A stretch of 64,000 nt of DNA, taken from Hemerocallis citrina (taxonomy: Eukaryota > Streptophyta > Magnoliopsida > Asparagales > Asphodelaceae). The notes under the pieces were generated by a model. The model had not been told where the DNA came from and made no database searches. It saw only the letters and a list, made by a program, of their open reading frames with translations. The DNA is taken from contig CM030358.1 in NCBI GenBank assembly GCA_017893485.1, positions 250,634,256-250,698,255 on the forward strand, written 5' to 3'. Position 1 is the stretch's first letter, and each line of letters opens with the position of its first letter. This document shows, in pieces, positions 57,152-64,000 of the stretch. Made by a program: the position numbers and the translations under genes.

Positions 57152-59728
57152 TGTAACCCCTGTTTCCGATTATACGGATTTCTATGTATTCTTGTATTTC
57201 AAATTCCGTATAAATCCTTCCAGTGCATTTAAATCATTTTGAATCTCATATTGAAACCCAAATTTATATTCCAAGTAAGAATGTCTCTCTTCTTTTATTT
57301 ATCTCATTTGGAGCCCATTGATTTTGATACATGTTATGTTATTTAATTGAAGCCCAACAATTCCTATTGAATTTATTATATTCATTTGAAGCCCAATAAT
57401 CAAGCCCACCTCCTATTGGACTCTACCCTAAACCCAAACCCATAAACCCATACACTCAACCGTATAGAATTTCTCCACATTTTCTCCACTCCTCCCATAT
57501 CTCCGTAACCACATCCCATTATCCTTTATTCTAAAAAACCCCACTCTCCTCTCTCCCGTTCAATTTCTCCATCTCTCCCTCTGTTTCTCTAACAAACAGA
57601 GAAACCAAACGAAAACCCACAAACCTACTGACTCCCTCTCCCTCTTTCTTCCTCTGTTTCGAAAGCATAGAACCCAACTCCTCTCCATCACCCTCACCGC
57701 TTCCCTCCTCCACAGTCGAAGCTCGTCTCCATCAACATCGTCTTCATCACCTCCGAGAATCCCCCGAGTTCTTCCTCCGCCATTGCCATCGAGTTTCGCC
57801 CTCTAGCTCGTCGTCAGCTCATCACCCGAGCGCCCCAACCTCAGCAACCGCCGCTCGAAGTCCATCGTCGCCCCCCTCCCATTGTGACGCCATCATCTCC
57901 TCCGCCGAGAATCCCGACCTCCACAGCGCCGCCGCCCCTTCGTCTTCCTCCATCGAAGACGCCATTGCCATCGAACTTCACAACCACCATCGACCTCCTG
58001 TCGCCACTGCCGAGCTCCCCCGCCACAGCACCGCAGAGAGTAGCTGATCGTTCTCCCGCTCTCTCATTCTCTCTCTGCCGCGCTAAGAAGAAGAAGAAGG
58101 AGAAGATCGGGATTGGGTGACATTGCCGTTTGGTGTTTGGAAGAGGTGTGATTGGTCGATTTCACAGTGTGGTGTTTGTGTGTAGCGGATCCGGAGATGG
58201 TGTTTGCCGTTCGGGCGGATCCAATGCGGGGATTGTTTGCTATTTTGCTGGTTTGGATTGCACGCGCCTTGCACGTGTTCTTGGGATTGCTCCCCGGGAT
58301 TCTGATCTCGTTATTCTGGTGATTCTAATCTAACCGTCTACAAAAGGCAAGTCCACTTGAACTCTTTTAATTTTCTAGTTCAAGCTTATTGATCTCCTGC
58401 AAGTAGTTCCATTTTAATTATCTTAATCTGCCTTGTGTCCCGTCCGTTGGGAGTATCGAGGGTTTACACGAGCTAACCCGACGTACTCTTGACCTCTTAT
58501 AATTGTCCATTGACTCAAACCTAAGCCTATATAGATATAATCAATATGAATAAAATGAACAGTATTGTGTACAAAGGAAATGAATGGTAATTGTATACAT
58601 TGATTGAATGAGACAATCGTGATTGGATTAATGACTTCATAAATTGAATTGTACACAGTAATGGACATTCTAATTGCTATATAACAGTGTAATGCATTTC
58701 ATGATACAATAACCTATTGATTATCAACTTGAATGAACATATATGTTATGGCTTTTTATGGATTACTGCTGCATTGTCTGTCTTGTACTGAGGTTTCGAC
58801 CCAGTTATAATTGGAATTAGTTGAAATAATACAAAGAGAATTGTTGTTTTAGATTTACTATTTCATGTTATTATTGTGCAATGCATCATGTTGCTGCATT
58901 CGTATCGTTCCCTTGACATCGTTATACACATTTACATGGACATGAATGATTCAATAAAATACTAAACAAGCCGGGGTTTCTAAGGGTTGACTTAGTTGTG
59001 GACAGTCTCAGAAAATATACTCGGTAAGGCCTATATTGATATCGTATTGAAATGGAAAGAGAAGTAATGAATGTGAATGATTGATTGAAAATTGGAAATT
59101 GATTGATTGCAAATGGTGAATGATTGTTATTGAAACCGAGTACACGCTCTGTAGATCTCACCACTATGTCTCAAACGAACACTGTTGTGCGTGCATCGAA
59201 CCTGTAGTATGGGATGCAGTAGTACGTGCACTAGATAGGAGAAATGACACTCTAATGAACATAAATTGACATATATATATTTTATTAAGACCGTTGTTTA
59301 TTAATGCCATTATTGTCCTTGCAAACTTGATCTTGATTCATATTCCTTCACGTACCTTGTCCTTTACTCTCTGCTTTTCACTACTTGCTGTCCATACTTG
59401 CTCTAAGGACAAATTATTCTTTCTTTTTAGATAATCAAGTACAGGTGAGCCAAAGAGAATTTCTAGAAGGCATTGATGAGCAGATCTTCTACAATTAGAG
59501 CATGAGTCTCTCGAGTTATTTGGTAAGTCTTTATATTCCAGATTTGGTTATTGAATTTCTTTCTCGTTTATGTGATTATGATTCCTGCGTGGTTGTGATT
59601 CATTTTTCCTATATTGTTGAGCTAAGACTGGTACAGCTTATGGATGATATGAGTTGGCATACTTATATCATTCGCTGGGCCTCAGTTACGTGCCTGTGTT
59701 CCTGTATTCCGGGAAGCGGGGCGTGACA
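57152..59728. mobile_element. Large solo LTR (2577 bp)
   Basis: TGTAACCCC ... GGGGCGTGACA ends with perfect 5-bp duplications ttaaa at 57147-57151 and 59729-59733. Removing it restores the array unit. The region 57430-58100 is very C-rich and pyrimidine-rich, giving spurious frames. No gag-pol is present. Confidence 0.88.
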
Positions 59729-59833
59729 TTAAAGTTGTTTTTGCGGTTGTCTCACGTATTTTGTTTTGTATCTATATATATGCCTTTTTTTGTGAATGAA
59801 TAATTTTACATATGCGAACTTTCTTACAGAGAA

Positions 59834-61932
59834 ATGGTTAGAACAAGGGGAACCGGAAGGTCATCTGTTAGTGATCAGGGCAAAGAGAACTATTAATTTG
59901 TATTGTGAATTTTGTATATAATGGTAATGTTACTACACTAATAATAATTTTACAATGTGTTGGTGTAGGTTGATGCATCCTCTTCAGCAGCAAAACGAGA
60001 TCCAGACCAATATATGAAGGTGAACTCACCTTGCAAGACTGCCACAGATCCGAGGCAGTGTGGGGTGGGACGATGCGGAGGTGTAATTTTCGCACTCACA
60101 AGACTATGACGGTGCACCCACGTATCGTCGAGTACCTAGTTCCGACCGGTTTCTAAAAAATCAGTATGATGGGTCAGGTGAAACTCGACCGAGCACTTCT
60201 TACAGCACTCGTCGAGCGATGGAGGCCAGAGTCGCACACCTTCCATCTACCGGTCGGAGAGATGACGATGACGCTACAGGATATAACGATGATCTCAGGT
60301 CTTCCAATAGATGGGATGACCATGACAGGTAATATAAACTTTAATAAGATAGAGCTGTGTAATGAACTCCTCGGTACAGAGTTTGATGAGGAGGATGCGG
60401 AAGATAGGGCTATTTTTATCGGACAATCAATCCGACTATTTTGGTTGAAGAAAAATTTTGAAGGGAGGTTAAACGATGCATCGACCGACCACGATGTACA
60501 GTGCTGCACAAGAGCGTACATTCTAACGATGCTTGGAGGGATTCTCTTGCCTAACTCATCCGAAGATACCGTACCGCTTATGTATCTACGATTGCTCGCT
60601 GACCTAGGCTTAGCTGGCCGGTACAACTGGAAAAGTTGCGCGTTAGCAACATTGTACAGGACATTGTGTTCGGTTGCGTTAGATGGAACCGAGATGACCG
60701 GTCCAATGGTCTTATTACAGATTTGGTCATGAGAGCGTCTACACTTAGGTCGTTCCCGAATTACGAGATCGGCGGACGATTGGATGGCCAAAGCACCAAA
60801 TGTTGATATGTTAGCACCCTTAGGTGTATATTGGGCAGGTAAACGGAGTTACAGAGACAACCCAAAAGATGTATTAACTTACTACAGAGACGAGCTCGAC
60901 CAACTACGAGAAGAGTTCGTGATTTGGGTGTCGTATATACCCGAGCGGGTGGGAAGACCACCACCGGTGTGCACGACCGGGTTGTAGTTGTGGATGACGA
61001 CGGCTTCACTCATCAACTTTGGTATAGTGGAACATCCACGGCCGAACAGAGTCCTTCGGCAATTCGGACTTCAACAAAATCTACCCAACATATGCGCAAA
61101 CCTATACAACTTTGAGTTACACGCTGTGAGGGGTACCAGTCGTATGCCTACCCATGATTGGACAGATTTCCACCGTGTTCATGTTGCAGAATGGAATGAG
61201 CGACGGTTTGAACTCGTAATTGTTAATGTTCCACCGTACGATAGCACGTAGCAAACGAAGTACATGGAATGGTACAGATTCATTACACGTTTGTACATCT
61301 CTCCCAATACAGAACTACCTGCTGGTATTCAAGTACCAATTGAGGAGAGAGAGATTAAACCACCACTCGCGTATTCTAGTTCACAACCGATGTTCCAACC
61401 AAAGGCGTCATCTATACGTACATTAGTGAGTATAATGTTTAAATTTTATTGAAATTTCCTTATTTTTGAAGTGATTAAATTGTTTACAAATCCGAATGTG
61501 TTTAATATATTTTTTGTTTGTTTTTAGAACGATAATACATGGGACATGGCAAAAGAATGCGCGTAGGTACTCAAAAGTAATGCTGCCCAACCTATGAAGA
61601 AGTTCGCTCAGAAGATACTCTCTTCATGTCGTAGCAATTAAGATGTTTTGGAAGAGGGTGAAGCTTTGAACCGTTATTTGGATAAATCCGTACGTAAACA
61701 GCGACGTAAGAGCGTGAGGAGTAGGCTATCTGGCCCGGGGCAACAACGCTAATATCAAGCTACATCTCCACCTCAAGAAGAAGAGCAAAAAGAAGAGCAT
61801 CAAGAAAGTGTTGTTGGAGACATACAAGAGGAGGGAGAAGAAGATAAAATTGCACCGGCGTTATTCCCAATCCGACAACGACAACCTGCTCGGAAGAGGC
61901 GAGCACCACAAACTTACACGCCCAGTGCTTGA
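59834..61932 (+). pseudogene. Plant mobile domain (PMD) gene of element 2, broken
   Basis: ATG 59834 opens MVRTRGTGRSSVSDQGKEN. A second exon follows acceptor gtgtag (59968). After a frameshift it reads ELTLQDCHRSEAVW, RIVEYLVPTGF, stop, MGQVKLDRALLTALVERWRP, FHLPVGEMTMTLQDITMISG, then CCTRAYILTMLGGILLPNSS, GPMVLLQIWS, stop (TGA 60730-60732), ERLHLGRS, MLAPLGVYWAGK, LTYYRDELDQLREEF, VLRQFGLQQNLP, DWTDFHRVHVAEWNE and AYSSSQPMFQPKAS. It ends at donor gtgagt (61425). The last exon (61528-61932) ends QTYTPSA, TGA. Several stops make it a pseudogene. The domain is that of MAIN/MAIL1-type nuclear proteins. Confidence 0.88.
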
Positions 61933-62234
61933 GTGTTTCCCGATACACTATTTTTTTTGGAGTACAATTTTTTTTGTTGAATGTAATTAATAGAACTTGT
62001 TGTGGTTGTTGTTGAGATATGGTTAGTTTTAGTTGTTGTTGATGTAATTGTTATTATGTGATAATTGTGAATTTTGTTGTTTGTTTTTTTTTTGAGAATG
62101 TAGTTTTTTTTATTGGAGATTATATGTAGAATTTTATTTGGAGAATGTACCTGATGGGATTGTATGTAGTTTTTTTTGGAGAATGTAGTGTAGCAGTTGT
62201 AGCTGCTGTGTTAAATTGTAATTAATTTATTTTT

Positions 62235-62945
62235 TTTACTTAGGTCGTTGTTGAAGACAATAGCCTAGGTTCTCTGCCTAAAAAAAATTGGTCAGCTCAG
62301 TCTTAGCCTATCGAAAATGAGCAATTTTTTATAAACCTAGGCCGGTTATAGAAAAAAATTTGAACTTTTTTGGGTTGCTCTCTAACTTGCCCAAGCTAAT
62401 ATGTAGCAACATTATTTTTTAAAACTAAGGCCGTTGTCTCCAAAAACGGCCTAAGTTATATGAAAAATATTGTAATTCTCTGGGTTGCTCTCTGTCTTGG
62501 CCAAGCCAAAAGGATCAACAAGTCAGAGAGCAAAAAAAAAATCTAAACCTAGGCCGTTATCATTATAGCAAAAAATTTGAACTTTTTTAGGTTGCTCTCT
62601 GACTTGCCCAAGCTAATATGTAGCAACAAGTCAGAGAGCAACAATTTTTTTAAAAAAGCTAATGCTGTTGTCTCCAACAATGGCCTAAGTTATATGAAAA
62701 ATATTGTAATTTTCTGGGTTTCTCTCTGTCTTGGCCAAGCCAAAAGGAGCAACAAGTCAGAGAGCAACCAATTTTTCTTTTCAAAACTAAGGCCGTTATC
62801 TCCAACAACAGCCTAAGTAATATGGAAAAAATTAAGGATTTTTGGGTTGTTCTCTAACTTGGCCAAGCTAAAAGGAGTAACAAGTTAGAGAGCAACCAAC
62901 TTTTTTTTAAGTTTAGGCCGTTGTCTCCAACAACGGCCTTTGTTA
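62235..62945. repeat. Element 2 internal palindrome array (about six units, ~120 bp)
   Basis: (A)AGGCCGTTGTCTCC / AACGGCCT palindromes recur near 62242, 62428, 62551, 62662, 62791 and 62912. Between them a second inverted repeat, ttgctctctgacttg ... caagtcagagagcaa (16-bp arms, e.g. 62591-62645), is repeated. It takes the place of arrays A/B of element 1. Confidence 0.85.
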
Positions 62946-62969
62946 TATGAAATTTTGCAAAAAAAAATT

Positions 62970-63125
62970 TATGCTTTTTACAACTCTCTCCACTCTTTAC
63001 GAACAGTGTCTCTCGAACTCTACACAAAAGACATTCATATGCTTGTATATCGTTTATATATTTTATTAATTTCCATTTTTAGCCACCTAACTAACCAATA
63101 TACAATCGTTAGGTTAAATGTTATA
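62970..63125. repeat. Core segment shared with element 1
   Basis: atgctttttacaactctct through ctctttacgaacagtgtctc to ccacctaactaaccaatata matches 10855-11010 and 11215-11375 at high identity and on the same strand. Confidence 0.9.
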
Positions 63126-63274
63126 AAACAAATTACCAGAAAATAAAAGATGATCTTTTCATTCATAAAAATCAATTTTTTTAATATATTTTTACCCCTA
63201 ATATGTAATTTCTTATGAACACCTATCCAGTTTAACACCTAACTCCTAACCATACCCCCCAAACCCATAATATT

Positions 63275-63710
63275 TCAGTTAGGGTTAGGGTGAGGTTAAG
63301 GTTAGTGTTAACAGGGGTTAGGATCGGGTTAGGGTAAGCTAGGGTTATGGTAGGGTTACGGGTGAGTGTAGGGTTATGATTAGGGTTATGGTAGGGTTAC
63401 CGATGAGTGTAAGGTTATGAGTAGGGTTATGGTAAGGTAACGGATGAGTGTAAGGTTATGAATAGGGTTATGGTAGGGTTACGGGTGAGTGTAGGGTTAT
63501 GAGCAGGGTTATGGTAGGGTTACAGGTGAGTATAGGGTTATGAGATAGGGTAATGGTAGGGTTACGGGTGAGTGTAGGGTTATGAGTAGGGTTATGGTAG
63601 GGTTACAGGTGAGTGTAGGGTTATGAGATGGGGTTATGGTAGGGTAACGGGTGAGTGTATGGTTTACTATGGTTATGGTAAGCTTACGAGTGAGTGTAAG
63701 GTTATGAGAT
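63275..63710. repeat. Telomere-like minisatellite of element 2 (41-42-bp unit)
   Basis: About nine copies of a unit made of gtgagtgtagggttatgagt followed by agggttatggtagggttacg. It is derived from gggtta-type motifs and homologous to 11560-11820. It is interstitial. Confidence 0.92.
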
Positions 63711-64000
63711 GGACCAAAAATAAAAAAATACAAAATTTACGAATTCTTCGATGTATAAAATTATTATTTTATTTGTTCATGTTGACGTATATTGTTGACG
63801 TATAAAAATTTACGAATTCTTGGATGTATAATTATTATTTTTTTGGCATCGCATAAAACGTAAAAAAACAGTCTTCTAGTATAATAACTTACGATTTTAA
63901 TTTTTTTAACACCTAATATGTAATTTCTTATGGAAAGTGTACCTATTCAGATAGCAACCTAACCACTAACCCGTAATCCTACCATAATCCTACTCATAAC
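63711..64000. other. End of window within element 2
   Basis: AT-rich sequence with a repeated aaaatttacgaattcttsgat motif (about 63733 and 63805). It ends in inverted telomere-like text (aacccgtaatcctaccat), indicating that the core continues in opposite orientation. Confidence 0.5.

Larger units (their letters stand above)
55424..64000. mobile_element. Giant element 2 (left part; right end beyond the window)
   Basis: Order from the left: terminus with palindromes (55424-55715), pyrimidine-rich leader (55740-56040), diverged hairpin array (56276-57146, continued after a solo LTR), PMD gene (+), palindrome array (62235-62945), telomere-like core (62970 on). This is the arm/PMD/core plan of element 1, so it is the same Mutator-like class. 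The boundary at 55424 is an estimate; the transposase and second arm should follow beyond 64000. Confidence 0.75.

Noticed and set aside
57430..58340. A host gene 5' end in the C-rich stretch
   Set aside because: It lies wholly within the TG..CA solo LTR bounded by ttaaa duplications; the open frames carry low-complexity Pro/Ser text only.
60174..60791. A 205-aa minus-strand frame
   Set aside because: Antisense shadow of the element 2 PMD coding sequence.

Overview
This is a stretch of plant nuclear genome, very probably from a eudicot. It has low GC, small exons with canonical GT/AG introns, a chloroplast/mitochondrial-type DNA gyrase gene, and a dense nest of plant transposons (Mutator-like, Copia, Gypsy, hAT, Harbinger, Stowaway, LINE and Helitron types). 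No bacterial-style operon, tRNA, rRNA or CRISPR array was seen.

Only two ancestral host genes are visible, and they converge. (1) On the + strand, 239-32020, is a dead GH31 alpha-glucosidase gene (YihQ/sulfoquinovosidase type). It survives as seven exon remnants with four Trp-to-stop changes and several frameshifts. Its introns have filled with transposons, so a gene of a few kilobases now spans about 32 kb. (2) On the - strand, 33864-50109, are fifteen intact exons (516 codons plus stop) of organellar DNA gyrase subunit B. They run from inside the ATPase domain to the natural stop. The N-terminal exons are not in the window and should lie beyond 64,000.

Layout: 508-835 Stowaway MITE; 1567-3314 dead LINE; 3981-4198 truncated LINE 3' end with a 16-bp target duplication; 4271-4358 (GT)n; 4360-19249 a 14.9-kb Mutator-like element; 19305-19465 and 20617-21541 hAT-type elements; 21566-25355 a Copia element with most of gag deleted; 26853-31699 an almost intact young Copia element; 36060-about 38590 a Gypsy remnant; 38980-39651 an unclassified element; 41417-42350 a Pack-MULE-like element; 53239-53702 a solo LTR; 53984-55087 tandem Helitron-like units; 55101-55347 a MITE; 55424 to beyond 64000 a second giant element, itself hit by a 2.58-kb solo LTR (57152-59728).

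The most unusual content is the pair of giant elements. Element 1 has terminal inverted arms of 2.5-2.9 kb. Each arm consists of a terminus with hairpins, a pyrimidine-rich leader, and a tandem array of ~341-bp units, each holding a hairpin with arms of about 55 bp. Between the arms lie a FAR1-type Mutator transposase (+) and a plant-mobile-domain (PMD) gene (-) pointing toward each other. In the middle are palindrome arrays that flank a degenerate telomere-like core. Splice-site placement suggests that each arm supplies a leader exon and that the hairpin array is a leader intron. Element 2 repeats this plan with a PMD gene on the + strand, but the short palindromes in its terminus and interior have a different sequence. 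Within each element, terminal and internal palindromes resemble each other. Both genes in element 1, and the PMD gene in element 2, are broken; the two PMD copies share a stop codon at the same Trp position. All family assignments come from reading motifs by eye; no database search was run.
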